Assembly: GCA_021927905.1 (NCBI GenBank)
Contig: BLLK01000045.1
Span: forward strand, 806,001-870,000
Direction of reading: 5' to 3'
DNA: 64,000 bases
Source of the DNA: Chaetoceros tenuissimus
Lineage: Eukaryota; Bacillariophyta; Thalassiosirophyceae; Chaetocerotales; Chaetocerotaceae
In this document: positions 31,927 to 42,233 of the stretch, piece after piece
Layout: each line of letters opens with the position of its first letter
Position numbering within the stretch: the stretch's first letter is position 1
Position numbers and translations under genes: made by a program
Notes under the pieces: model-generated
What the model saw: the letters and a program-made list of their open reading frames with translations, nothing else
Told to the model about the DNA's origin: nothing
Databases searched by the model: none

Positions 31927-34146
31927 TTAACTAAAAGCGTCTTTTTGAAGCCAATATTTCCCAAGGTCATCCACTGTTCCCCAATACTCAATTTCAGCCT
32001 TCTTGAGAGCTGTATATGCTAAGAACAGTTCATTCCCAAGTAGTTGAATAAGTAGTTGGTCTTTTCGTAGAATTTCTAAACTCTCGCCCAAAGATGATGG
32101 TAATGGATGTGATGCTTTATCACCACCACTCTTCATAGAAGGACGAAGGGTAGACTTCTTTTCGATTCCATTCAAACCGGACCAGAGAATAGAAGCTAAT
32201 GCTAAATATGGATTGCAAGTGCTATCGATTAATTTGAACTCAACATTTGTTGCCTGTTGAGAAGCAGAGTCTAGGCACAATCGTATTGGACTTTCCTTAT
32301 CCTCAACATCCCATCCAATCTTGCTACCTGTCCAACATCCTTCTCCCACCCGAGAAAAGGAAATATCTGTTGGCATTGTGAAACTCATTAAGGCTCCGAG
32401 GTGTGTTAAGATGCCTTCCATAAATGACTGTCCAATAGCACTGACCGAATGAGGCGCACGACCAGGAAATATATTTTGTAATCGTTTACTTTCGTTTCCC
32501 TCCTTTCTCAAGGACAAATGCGCATGCATACCATTCCCTGCCTGATTGGAAAATACCTTTGGAGAAAATAATGCAACAAGATTATGCGACTTCGCAATCG
32601 CTTTGATGGTCTCCTTAGTAAGAACAATATTGTCTGCTAATTCCATTACATCATGTTTGAAAGCCAAGACAACTTCAATTTGACCACTCGCACTCTCACT
32701 ATGTATCATCTCAACATCTATATTTTGTCTTTCAAGATGCTCATTCACTTCATTTATAAATTCGTCTTGATCATTGAGAGTTGTCAAAGACGCAAAAAGA
32801 GATGAATCCAAAGGCTGTACTTTTCCCAAATTATCTACTCCTTTAGCAAGGACAAACTCAAGTTCAACCCCCATAGTGAATCCAAATCCCCTTCTTTTTG
32901 CTGTCTCAAGCACGCGACTTAACAAACCTCTTGTACACAACGGGCTCAATTTGTTAGTGCGTTGATCATGCATATATCCTAATACCATTGCAGATGATTG
33001 AGTATATGGCAAAATTCTCAAAGAGTTAAAGTCAGGCTTAATGATGAGGACATCTGCTGCATCGATTCTAGTTTCATTAACCATTGCATCCGCATATGAC
33101 GGCAATCCAGCTACACAAACCTTTGCAATGCTAACTTGATGACTCAAAGAGTTCAATACATTTTGATTCATTAATCTTTTGATTGGAATGGCTTTAGCTC
33201 GAATATTATTCACAACATCAACATTTGCAAAACGTAAAAACTTTATTTGAGCAGTTTGTAACATCCGAAAAACAGACCGAATCAGGGCATTATTCTCAAC
33301 ATTAGCACTTTGTTTCCAATCAGATGCAGGCTGTACCTGAATACATTGTTGCGACTCAAACTTTATCAAGTTCGCTACATTGTCATTCGAAAAATTAGTA
33401 TCGCTTGGATGCTCAACTTCGACGGCACAGAATTCATTTGTTGCATCAATGCTATAATTCAATTCATTCAAAATCTGCTCTGTTGAAACGATCCTTGAAA
33501 ATCCTTTCATACCCTCTAAACCACGTTCATGTTCTTCTTTTGATAAAGCAGCACATGCATCATCTACTACAGTTACAAGGAATCCCAAGTCCGCTGCGTC
33601 TCTCACTGCACTCATGACACATTGATCCGTGAGCTGTCCACAAATGATCAGCTGTTTCACATCTAAATTACTCAAGATATATTGTATATTAGTAGATTGA
33701 AACACCGAGCAGCTTGTTTTTGGAAGTAATATATCTCCTTTACCAGAAGATATGTTTGGTTGAAGGCCAATCGGTAAAGATGAAAAGGTAGCTGGATTTC
33801 TCAGAGAAGGTAACTTGCTCAATTTCGGTCCAGACAGTTTGTAATCTAATGATATATCCCTACAATCTGGAGTTTGAGATTGAAGATAGGTGATGAGAAC
33901 TTCACATCCCTTATCAGAAGAGTCACGGATAGACCTCATTCTAGTTGCGAGTTGGTTGATGTTAGGGATAGCTGCTGGTAGAGTTGTATTGAATAGGTAG
34001 GCATTAGATTCATCAACTTTTGCATATTCACTAGAAGAGAGATGATCTTGTACATCAATTATCAGCAGTGCTGACCTACTTGCGACGAGATGAAAATCAT
34101 CTCGTCTCGAGATTCCAGGTATTACTTGTAGTTGATTGGAGTTCAT
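31927..34146 (-). CDS. Isochorismatase-like hydrolase fused to a glutamine synthetase-type ligase
   Basis: Single exon, 739 residues, two enzymes in one chain. Residues about 20-235 are an isochorismatase-superfamily hydrolase with the Asp-Lys-Cys triad: D31 in ALLIIDVQDHL, K143 in LLPKTSCSVF, C176 in GQLTDQCVMSAVRDAADLGF. Residues about 255-739 are the glutamine synthetase fold: GVELEF (E428, E430), GNGMHAHLSL with the catalytic His, and SFSRVGEGCWTGSKIGW. The ligase resembles gamma-glutamyl-amine ligases (PuuA/GlnA-like) more than housekeeping glutamine synthetase. A hydrolase that releases ammonia or an amine, joined to a ligase that captures it on glutamate, would make sense, but the substrate is unknown. 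Its 3' end faces xanthine dehydrogenase at 123 nt. Confidence 0.9.
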   Translation of the reverse strand: MNSNQLQVIPGISRRDDFHLVASRSALLIIDVQDHLSSSEYAKVDESNAYLFNTTLPAAIPNINQLATRMRSIRDSSDKGCEVLITYLQSQTPDCRDISLDYKLSGPKLSKLPSLRNPATFSSLPIGLQPNISSGKGDILLPKTSCSVFQSTNIQYILSNLDVKQLIICGQLTDQCVMSAVRDAADLGFLVTVVDDACAALSKEEHERGLEGMKGFSRIVSTEQILNELNYSIDATNEFCAVEVEHPSDTNFSNDNVANLIKFESQQCIQVQPASDWKQSANVENNALIRSVFRMLQTAQIKFLRFANVDVVNNIRAKAIPIKRLMNQNVLNSLSHQVSIAKVCVAGLPSYADAMVNETRIDAADVLIIKPDFNSLRILPYTQSSAMVLGYMHDQRTNKLSPLCTRGLLSRVLETAKRRGFGFTMGVELEFVLAKGVDNLGKVQPLDSSLFASLTTLNDQDEFINEVNEHLERQNIDVEMIHSESASGQIEVVLAFKHDVMELADNIVLTKETIKAIAKSHNLVALFSPKVFSNQAGNGMHAHLSLRKEGNESKRLQNIFPGRAPHSVSAIGQSFMEGILTHLGALMSFTMPTDISFSRVGEGCWTGSKIGWDVEDKESPIRLCLDSASQQATNVEFKLIDSTCNPYLALASILWSGLNGIEKKSTLRPSMKSGGDKASHPLPSSLGESLEILRKDQLLIQLLGNELFLAYTALKKAEIEYWGTVDDLGKYWLQKDAFS

Positions 34147-34605
34147 GCTGTTGTATTCAATTAATTTATGAGAATCTCAATTCTCATGCAATAAATAAGA
34201 TAATGCTTCAATTGTGGATTTATGACTAGATTCTATTTTGAAGAAGAGATCATATTCATGCAAAGATACTCATCAGTTTACGAACAGCTTCCGAAAAAGC
34301 AATCGAAGGATTTTATTTTGTTTGAGGTAGGTTGAAGGGGGGTTCTCATTCTTTACCACAATCTAATTTCGTGAAAGAATGAACCGTTCTTGAGTCATGA
34401 TCAATTTCATCAATCGTCCCTCATTATCCTCCTATTTCCTTCATCCTTCACCTCACTCTACGTAAGGTATATGGAATTCAGCAATTTCAGCATCTTTCAA
34501 CTATTAGATCAGCATTGAACTGTTACGTGAACGTACAATATCGACATCGACCACAGCTCCAAGCCAGATCATAGCCACCTTACACTTCCATTCCATACCA
34601 TAGAA
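34147..34605. promoter_or_regulatory. Divergent promoter region
   Basis: 459 nt between the divergent hydrolase-ligase fusion and the Rad5-like gene. An AP-1/GCN4-type TGAGTCA lies at 34391-34397, a bZIP-binding type of site; whether it is used is unknown. Confidence 0.4.
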
Positions 34606-37602
34606 ATGAGCGAAGAGAGCAGAATTGCACAGGAGGAGCTTCTAGAAGAGGACGCCGTAGAAGATTCCAACATTCTCATAGGTTCAGGAGAGTATCTGAT
34701 TGTTGGGATACGCTATTACAATGGAGTTGCTCATCCGGGGGAATACGTTGAACTAGTGAGAGAGCCGAATAATCCATATGATAGGAACGCAATCAGAGTG
34801 GACAACATGGCGGGTGATAAAGTAGGGCACATAAAAGCGACCATGGCAAGTACCTTGGCTCCGATTTTAGATAATACGAGTAGTGGTAGGCTTCAAGTAC
34901 GAGTGGATGGTACAATTCCAAGAGCTGGGAATTCATACACGCTCCCTATTTTCCTAGAATTTTTCTGCACAGCTCCTAATATAACCCAAGAGCAAGTGAA
35001 AGCAATCGCAGTAGCCTTCAAAAAACTCATGAAACGTGATAATCGATTCCGCATTGCTAGAGAATTCGGTGGTGATGGTGTTACTGCGAGTGAAATGGCA
35101 AATGTGTCAGGTCCATCTGTTTCTCGGAAAAAGATGAATTGGCAGCAGCAAGAAGAAGCCCTGAATAACATGTTTGATAAGCAATTGGAGGATCAGTACA
35201 AGGATTTGCCGGATGTATCCATGCCTTCGTGTTTGAAAGGCATAACATTGTATGACTATCAAATAAACGGAGTCAAGTGGCTGTTGAAGAAAGAAATCGA
35301 CCCAAGTCCAGCACCATTTTACAAGCAGATCACTGAGAAAGGGAAGAAAGTATGGTTCTGTGAGATTACAAACTCAAGCCAAGTTGCACAACCAGCTGAG
35401 ACTCGTGGCTCTATTTTATGTGATCAAATGGGCCTCGGAAAGAGTATTCAGACAATATGCCTGATTTTGCTTGCGCCTCCTCCTGGAGTTGAGTACAAAG
35501 TCAAGAAAATTGCAGCAGCAGGTGAAGAGAAAGAAATCATTCCAATGCCAGAAGATGCTATCATTCGATCCGCAAAAACACAGGAACTGAAAGTGATTCT
35601 CAAAAGTGCGAGTCTGAAAGTTTCTGGCAAGAAGCAAGATTTAGTTGATAGAATCATCAAAGCAAAGGTTGATGGCAATCTTTCTGGCGAGCATTTTCCT
35701 GAGGCCATGCGTCCAAGAGTAGGAGATACGTCTAGATGCACTCTAATTGTTTGTCCTGTATCAGTTATCAGTAATTGGACAGACCAAATTGAAAGTTATG
35801 TGGAAGACGGTGTCTTGTCTGTACGCTTATTTCATGGATCAAACCGCAATGACTTGCTTCCTGAAATAAAGAGTGGGTGCGTTGATGTGTTACTGGTTTC
35901 ATATCAGACTTTAGCGGCTGATTATAGCAATGTTTTCGGGAAAGATAGCAAAGGGACAGAAGAGCCACAAAAGAAGAAAGTGAAACGAGACAGTATTTTT
36001 GATATTGATTTTCATAGGATCGTTCTTGACGAAGCAGTGAGTAACTCTCTTATTCTAACATTTACCTGGATCTTAATCATATAGAACAAACTGACTTTTG
36101 TCCTTCAATTTCATTACACAGCACACCATCAGAAATGGAAAGACAAAATTTTTCAAAGCAGTGAAAGAAATCAATGCCAATCGAAAGCTCGCCATCACAG
36201 GAACTCCGTTTGTCAACAAATCTGATGATGTACACAGTCTTCTGTCTTTCCTAGGAGTTCAACCACTTGATAATAAGTCTATTTTCACTAGAGCTATTTC
36301 AACTCCTATAAAAAATGGAGACGATCTTGGTCTCACACGGTAAGTGAAGAATCCTGCTTCCTATTTTAAGTCGAATTACCCTTTTCAAAATTTCATTTCT
36401 GACAAATTCATGATTTGTATAGTTTGAGGGCATGTATGGGATTTGTATCATTACGAAGAAGTAAACAGAATGTCAATATCAAAATGGTTGAGAAGGATGT
36501 ACAACTCTGTAGTGTGGAATTTGATCGGGATGCACACAAGGAAGTATACGATGCTCTGTTTGGGACGTTGAAAGTTGCTATGGAAGCTATTCTGAGTGAA
36601 GGGGATGGAACTGAAGCCCTAAAACACTACAGCTCAATATTTGAGAAGTTGTTGCGACTGCGACAAGCTTGTTGCTCAGGAACAATGATATCAGAGGAGC
36701 GTCGCAAAATAGCCTTGAATGTTTGGGAAGAGGTGAAATCCTCGGGCAGCGGAAAAAAGTTGAGTGCTGAAGAGGGATTGACTCTACTAAAGAAGTTACA
36801 AGGTGTCTTCACCGAGGATCCAGAGGAACTTCCAGAGTGTGGAATTTGTCTAACAGAGATGGAGGCAACTGACGGGACTATTCTCAAGTCGTGTCTTCAT
36901 GTCTTTTGTAAATTGTGTATACGTCAAGTCCTTTCCAAATCAAATCGAAAATGTCCTTATTGTAGGGCAGATTTTCAAGAAGGGGACATAGTTGATATGA
37001 GCACAGCAGAGAGTGCTGCAAATTTACCTTCGTCAACAAAAGAAACGGACGTTACAATGTTCGGGACTCCGCCCAAGATTCAAGCTCTACTACAATCTAT
37101 TAAGAGCATGAAATCAGACGAAAAGGGTGTCATTTTTTCACAGTTTACTTCGTACCTCGACTTGATTGGAGATGCATTGACAGAAGTAGGGCATGCTTTT
37201 GTTCGTATCGATGGGTCAGTACCCGCACAGAAAAGAATCGCTATCATTCAAGCCTTCAATTCTGACAACGAGGGTTCACCTAGGTTTATCTTATGCTCGC
37301 TTCTAGCTTCTGGAACTGGAATCAATCTCACTAGAGGAAATTGGGCATTCATGATGGATTGCTGGTGGAACGAAGCTATCGAGACACAAGCTATGGACAG
37401 AATTCATAGACTGAATCAAACACGGAAGGTGACAATCCAACGTTTTGTAATGAAAGATTCCATCGAGGAACGAATCGTTGCTCTACAAGAAGCTAAAAGT
37501 ATGCAGGCAAAAGGTGTGCTACAAAAACTCAAAGGCGATGAAAAAAGAAAGGCTCTTTTGAGTGACTTGCGTGGTCTCCTCGATATCGATCAAGACAAAT
37601 AG
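34606..37602 (+). CDS. SNF2-family DNA translocase with HIRAN, SAP insert and RING (Rad5/HLTF type), three exons
   Basis: Exons 34606-36036, 36122-36339 and 36423-37602 (introns 85 and 83 nt) join to 942 residues. Residues about 25-125 form a HIRAN domain, which in HLTF binds DNA 3' ends. The SNF2 ATPase has the Walker A CDQMGLGKS (272-280), and its DEAH box is created only by joining exons 1 and 2. A clean SAP motif, ELKVILKSASLKVSGKKQDL, sits inside the first ATPase lobe at about 325-353. A C3HC4 RING lies at 689-730 (CGIC, CLHVFCKLC, CPYC), between the lobes. The second lobe has VIFSQFTSYLD and DRIHRLNQ. Rad5/HLTF proteins remodel stalled forks and polyubiquitinate PCNA. The SAP insertion is not something I associate with yeast Rad5 or human HLTF. 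Confidence 0.9.
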
Positions 37603-38283
37603 ATTGAGTAGCAATAGTATAGGCGATGAAAGGATATAGTTGTATATGGCAAATTGGGGCAGTGTCACTAATAAGCAACGTAATCATTTTATCATTTTTC
37701 ATCAAGTTCAAAGTAGTAGTTTATTACACGGATATTGTCCATCAATCTCAATTATGGATTTTTTACACGGAAATTTCAGCCAATGTTCCCTTGTAATATT
37801 GATTATGCTTTTCCTTTAAGTAGCAAACATTTTGAATCTTTGATTGTCTTGAAAAATACCTATGATGGCGTTAGATTTGAGTTTTGAGTGTATGGTACCC
37901 AATGGCGCTGAAATGTTCACCCCTTCATGAAAGGGGGTCTGCCACATCCCCCTTTTGAACGAAGCTGATTTTGTGATCAGTTCATGTGCAACATAGGAAC
38001 ACACGAGTAAACATAGTAAAACAGTAGACGCTCAACTCATTTAGAACAAACAGATAGATCGTGGTGTTCATACAAATTCATTTCTTGTTTCAATAATCAT
38101 CAGAAATTGTGGTTTTGTGAAAAGAAAAGCTGCAAATTTCGTGCAACGATTGCAAATAGATACAAGGAAATTTCACATCTTTAGTAAATTGACGAAGAAT
38201 CGAAGATAACTTCCTTCTACTCCACTAGCTACCATAGATTAAGTTCTCAAAGTCAAATCATTATTTGCAGGAATAATAAAATC
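37603..38283. other. Intergenic spacer with a GC-rich inverted repeat
   Basis: 681 nt between two rightward genes. I find no supported gene. An inverted repeat at 37920-37955 is the only distinct structure; the last part should be the SNARE promoter. Confidence 0.45.
37920..37955. repeat. Overlapping hairpins with G/C-run arms
   Basis: AAAGGGGG (37930-37937) pairs perfectly with CCCCCTTT (37948-37955) around a 10-nt loop. The CCCCTT just upstream (37920-37925) can instead pair with AAGGGG of the same central arm. The two hairpins are therefore mutually exclusive. Confidence 0.7.
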
Positions 38284-39321
38284 ATGTCGTTTCAAGATTT
38301 TGGTAAAAAAGGCAGTAGTAGACCTTCAAATGCTAGTAGAATGGGAGTATCAAATGGGTTTGGTAATGGATCATTGGCTTCTGCTTCTCAAAGTGGAAAT
38401 CCTTCAAGACAAGATGACTACACTTCTGTGAGCCAATCTATCCTCCAATATCAGGTAAGGAGACAATATGAGTTACATTATATATATGTGGTCTATCAAT
38501 TTCTCAATTTCTTCCTTCTCTTATTCCCACAGCAAAATGTAGGTCTTCTGTCCAATATTGTCATTGATATAGGGACTGAGGCAGATGGTCCACTTCTTCA
38601 GAAACAGTAAGTAGATGATTTTATACCTGACATTGAAAATTTTAACTCTTACAATATATGGTAACATAACTCACTGACTCTAAATTGCATTGAAAAGGTT
38701 TAAATTACAAATGGATGTCATCAAGCAGTTGGCAACAAAAATTGAGACGACACTCGAGGAACTTGAACAAAAACTTCAGACAATGCCACGCACAGAAGCT
38801 TCCAAAAATAGGGCAACTCAAATAAAGCTTACTAGGGATTATCATTATGTGCAAACTAAATTCAAGAATCTTCAATTAGAAGCAAAGCAAAAACGATCAC
38901 AAGCAGAAATGAAACGCAGAGCAGAGGCGGCTGAAAGAGATAGACAAAGAGAAGTTGATATGGATGCCAATAATAATCAAAGACTGCAGATGCAATTGCA
39001 AGATGATAAAGTTACCGAAGAGATTATGAGAGAAAGGGAGGAAGAAGTACGAAAGATCAATCAAGGGATGCATCAAGTCAATGAAATCTACAAGGTAAGC
39101 CAAACTGCGGTATAAATCTCATCACAAGCTGTTACAAGTATATTTACACTTTCGAACCATTTAAAATGTAAAAGGATCTTGCAAACATTGTGAGCTATCA
39201 GCAAGATCAGATCGATGAAGTTGAAACACACATGGAAAAGGCCAATAAAAATGCAGAGTCTGGACTGAAACAGATTGAAAAGGCACAAGCCAAACAAGAT
39301 CAGAATTGTATCATCTCATGA
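38284..39321 (+). CDS. Qa-SNARE (syntaxin) lacking a transmembrane anchor, four exons
   Basis: Exons 38284-38454, 38533-38606, 38698-39094 and 39175-39321 (introns 78-91 nt) join to 262 residues. Residues about 50-160 resemble the syntaxin N-terminal helical bundle (SILQYQ, IDIGTEADGPLLQKQ, LTRDYHYVQTKF). The SNARE helix runs through exons 3-4, with ANIVSYQQDQIDEVETHMEK carrying the zero-layer Gln. It is nearest the syntaxin-7/Pep12 endosomal group. Instead of the usual C-terminal membrane segment, the chain ends QDQNCIIS and stops. CIIS fits a CaaX prenylation box, so lipid anchoring is possible. Alternatively, a missed 3' exon encodes the anchor; I could not find a convincing one. Confidence 0.85.
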
Positions 39322-39405
39322 TTCTTCCAATATTATTTACTACAATTGCCATATCTGAAACATATTAAAATGTTATTATAGTCAAGTTACACTAATTACA
39401 CCTTT

Positions 39406-40215
39406 TCATTCTTCTTCATATTTATCTTCAAGCGTTCTTATTAGTGAATGTAGAGAAAGCCAATGGTCCAAAACCTCGTCATCGTAATCTCTCAAGTCAC
39501 TAACTCCACTGGTTGATAAAACGCCATGTGTTTTAGAGTCGATAATGACAAGTGAAGGGATTTCAGCTCTACGTTCAGGTATCCCCAATGATTCTTGTTC
39601 AACATGAGCACAAATACGAAAGTGCTGCTTGATCGCTGTCTTGTCTGGACTATCAAATGGAACGGATAACCAATACGGCCTATCCGCGATATAGGAATCT
39701 AATTCACCCTTTGTGTAATCTGAAGAGACATAAACAATTGCCAAATCTTTTTCTATCTTCTGTTCGATATCTGATTGAGTTAAAATTTTGGGCGCAATCT
39801 TGGACGTAGAGCCCTCTTCATCTTTGTAAAATAGAGCATCAATTTCCTTTGTTACTGGAGTACTCATACCGCACCAGGAAGCAGCAAAATACAGGCCCAC
39901 AATTTTACTATGAGCAAACGCGTCATCTAGGGATTTAAATTTTTCTAACACTCGAGTTTGGGGATAGTTGTCACTACCCATCTTTCGAGAAGTAGGTTTA
40001 GGTGCAAAGTCATTTTTTCGAACAAGGAGTCCAATGGCACCAATGACAAATAAAAATAAAGCACATGTCAAAGCAGTCGATGGTGACGATTGCTTGTTTC
40101 CTCCTCTACGATTTCGTCTACCACCACTTTTGAAAGCTGAAGAAGGTGGATTGACAGCATCATCCATTGTAACAGGTAGCTGCATTTCATTCGACCGAAC
40201 CCTTCGCTTCTGCAT
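39406..40215 (-). CDS. Membrane-anchored thioredoxin-fold (nucleoredoxin-like) protein with altered active site
   Basis: Single exon, 269 residues. A membrane segment (ALTCALFLFVIGAIGLLV, about 48-66) follows a basic N-terminus. The rest is a thioredoxin fold of the nucleoredoxin/tryparedoxin type: KIVGLYFAASWCGMSTP, IVYVSSDYTKGE, and the cis-Pro loop in EIPSLVIIDS. The usual Cys-x-x-Cys is Cys-Gly-Met-Ser (C115, S118), leaving only the nucleophilic Cys. Such monothiol sites can form mixed disulfides but are poor disulfide reductases, so a chaperone- or isomerase-like role is more likely. It shares a divergent promoter with cardiolipin synthase. Confidence 0.8.
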   Translation of the reverse strand: MQKRRVRSNEMQLPVTMDDAVNPPSSAFKSGGRRNRRGGNKQSSPSTALTCALFLFVIGAIGLLVRKNDFAPKPTSRKMGSDNYPQTRVLEKFKSLDDAFAHSKIVGLYFAASWCGMSTPVTKEIDALFYKDEEGSTSKIAPKILTQSDIEQKIEKDLAIVYVSSDYTKGELDSYIADRPYWLSVPFDSPDKTAIKQHFRICAHVEQESLGIPERRAEIPSLVIIDSKTHGVLSTSGVSDLRDYDDEVLDHWLSLHSLIRTLEDKYEEE

Positions 40216-40700
40216 CTTCTCTTCGACAACTATAAAACTAAAGCTAATGGATAGCGCCTGTGTTGTTATGTCAAAAGTAACTTTACACTAATACCTATAG
40301 AATCAGTCTATCATAGGATTGATGAAGGAAAGTGATGAAGTTGAAAGGAAAGTGTGAAGATTGAAGATGCAACATGAGAACACCCCCTGTTTGCTTTCCT
40401 TTCCTATCACTTTCTCATTGTCTTCACACGTCATGACGACGAAAGAGTCAGCGTCATTGTGCCCACCCTCACAATCTTCACTCTTTTCTCTTTTCCTCGT
40501 CTATGTTTTTGATACCTAGACTTCTTGGCATTAATCATTTGCACAAGCGATCAATACAAGAAATACCAGAACTTTCGCACCTAGTAAGGGTCTGCTACGT
40601 GTTCAGAGACGGGTGTTACAAATATATTTTTGTTCATTACTCAAGTTTTCGTTTAGAAGCAACCGAGTTGTTGAGTTTCAACCGAAAGATATTTCAAATC
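40216..40700. promoter_or_regulatory. Divergent promoter region with a CGTCA palindrome
   Basis: Spacer between the thioredoxin-fold gene (leftward) and cardiolipin synthase (rightward). CGTCATGACG at 40429-40438 is a perfect 10-bp palindrome made of two inverted CRE half sites. The open frame from 40503 to the chosen cardiolipin synthase ATG has no presequence character and is treated as 5' UTR. Confidence 0.5.
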
Positions 40701-41807
40701 ATGCAGCGAGGCCAAATGAAAAGTTTGCGATTTTTAATAGCGGCAAGTGCTAATCGACGCTCAACAAGTTATGCGGCAAACATATACTCTTGCTCCCTAT
40801 CATCTCTTGAGTTCAAGTCAAATACAATACTGGATTCATATATGTATCAACATGCGGAGAGAAGCAAGAAAACTATGCAGACCTTCACGTTCCGAACATA
40901 TTCTCAGATTCAAACTATTGGTCAGCAATCAATGTCAAATCAAATAAGATTCTTTAGTAAACTATCTGATATAAAAAACGAGACAAAGGAGGAAGATGTC
41001 GAAAATAAAACTGAGAAAGACCAGAGCCACAAACAATCCATATTGGATTCAAAATTCCTAGACTTGACACCAGCGACAAAGAATCAAATCCAAGCCATAT
41101 GGACGCAATCGCAGTCAATACCCAACATAATCACAATTTCACGTATATTTTCCATACCAATACTATGTAATTTCATCATCCACGAACAATACTATTACGC
41201 AATGACTGGATGTTTGATAGCAGGTGGTTCAGATTGGTTAGACGGATATATTGCTCGAAACTATAATCAAAAGACTACACTTGGAACATATCTTGATCCT
41301 TTTGCAGATAAATTCTTTATAAATTCAATAGGTATGTCATTGGGATATGTTGGTTTCTTGCCTTTTTGGTGTACTTGTATATGGATGGGCAGAGATGTGT
41401 TACTGATTGGAATGACTTATAAATTGGCAAGCGATGCAGCGGAGGGTAGAGGGCATAACGTGGCAGATCCAAGTCAGACGCCTTTAGAAATAAAGGCTTC
41501 CACAGTGAGCAAAGTAAACACTGTGCTTCAGTTTGGTAGTATATTTACGGCTCTTGGATGTGCATACATTTCAACAAATACTGGATATGTTAACAGTGAA
41601 GGCCTACTAGTTGACATATCGCAATGGATCAATGATCCTCTTGTGGATACAGTTCTATCTTCTGATCCTTCATCATCCAAAGATTGTGTTGATGAAAGTA
41701 GAATACAATTCTCTCGTGCAGAAGGATTATGTTATGTAACTTGTGGGACTACCATTTGGAGTGGTCTAGGTTATATGAATGGCAAGGCTATGGAGAAAAA
41801 ACGTTAG
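40701..41807 (+). CDS. CRLS1: Cardiolipin synthase, CDP-alcohol phosphatidyltransferase type, mitochondrial
   Basis: 368 residues from the ATG at 40701; an upstream in-frame ATG at 40503 would give 434. I prefer 40701 because the sequence after it (MQRGQMKSLRFLIAASANRR) is a good mitochondrial presequence, basic, Ser/Ala-rich and free of acids. The CDP-alcohol phosphotransferase signature is complete: SDWLDGYIARNYNQKTTLG followed by TYLDPFADK, that is D-x2-DG-x2-AR-x8-G-x3-D-x3-D. Hydrophobic helices flank it. This family in eukaryotic mitochondria makes cardiolipin from CDP-diacylglycerol and phosphatidylglycerol. A PGP synthase is the main alternative, but NIITISRIFSIPIL before the motif resembles CRLS1. 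Confidence 0.85.
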   Translation: MQRGQMKSLRFLIAASANRRSTSYAANIYSCSLSSLEFKSNTILDSYMYQHAERSKKTMQTFTFRTYSQIQTIGQQSMSNQIRFFSKLSDIKNETKEEDVENKTEKDQSHKQSILDSKFLDLTPATKNQIQAIWTQSQSIPNIITISRIFSIPILCNFIIHEQYYYAMTGCLIAGGSDWLDGYIARNYNQKTTLGTYLDPFADKFFINSIGMSLGYVGFLPFWCTCIWMGRDVLLIGMTYKLASDAAEGRGHNVADPSQTPLEIKASTVSKVNTVLQFGSIFTALGCAYISTNTGYVNSEGLLVDISQWINDPLVDTVLSSDPSSSKDCVDESRIQFSRAEGLCYVTCGTTIWSGLGYMNGKAMEKKR

Positions 41808-42233
41808 TATGTCAATGTTTCAATTTAATTTTAATGTAAAAGTGGAAAGGAGATGAATTCAATAGTCATTTGTCATTTGTTTTTTGAATGCATTGTTTAT
41901 TTTGTGTCTATATTGAAAGCGCATGTAACTAAAAATGCATTATTATGATCTATGCTAAAAGTATGAATAATAATGCAAAGCTACAACAGCATATGCACAT
42001 GATGTGGAGTCAATGTATTCTCTTAACCACCGAACGACATCAGAATATTGAGAGAATTGTTTTAGAAATGAGGAGTCAGGAGTCAGTGAGTCGTGAGTCG
42101 CGAGTCGTGAAAAGGGAGAGAAAACCACGATCGCAACACTACAACACTAACAACTAAACAACCTCCAGCGAGGAAGAATGATCATCTGTGTTGAAATGTA
42201 AAACCGTAAACGAACTCAACATTATTGCCTTCT
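41808..42233. other. Spacer with a GAGTC-rich short repeat, upstream of the rhomboid gene
   Basis: 426 nt. At 42070-42110, GAGTC recurs about five times (GAGTCAGGAGTCAGTGAGTC, then GTGAGTCGCGAGTCGTG), partly as 7-bp units. A 70-codon frame here has no protein character. The repeat lies about 125-165 nt before the rhomboid ATG and could be a bZIP-type site cluster. Confidence 0.5.

Noticed and set aside
40503-40700. 66-codon N-terminal extension of cardiolipin synthase
   Set aside because: It contains acids and aromatics unlike a mitochondrial presequence, whereas the ATG at 40701 opens a good one. I cannot exclude it entirely.
41945-42157. 70-codon frame before the rhomboid gene
   Set aside because: Its C-terminal half is the GAGTC-rich repeat, and nothing resembles a protein domain.
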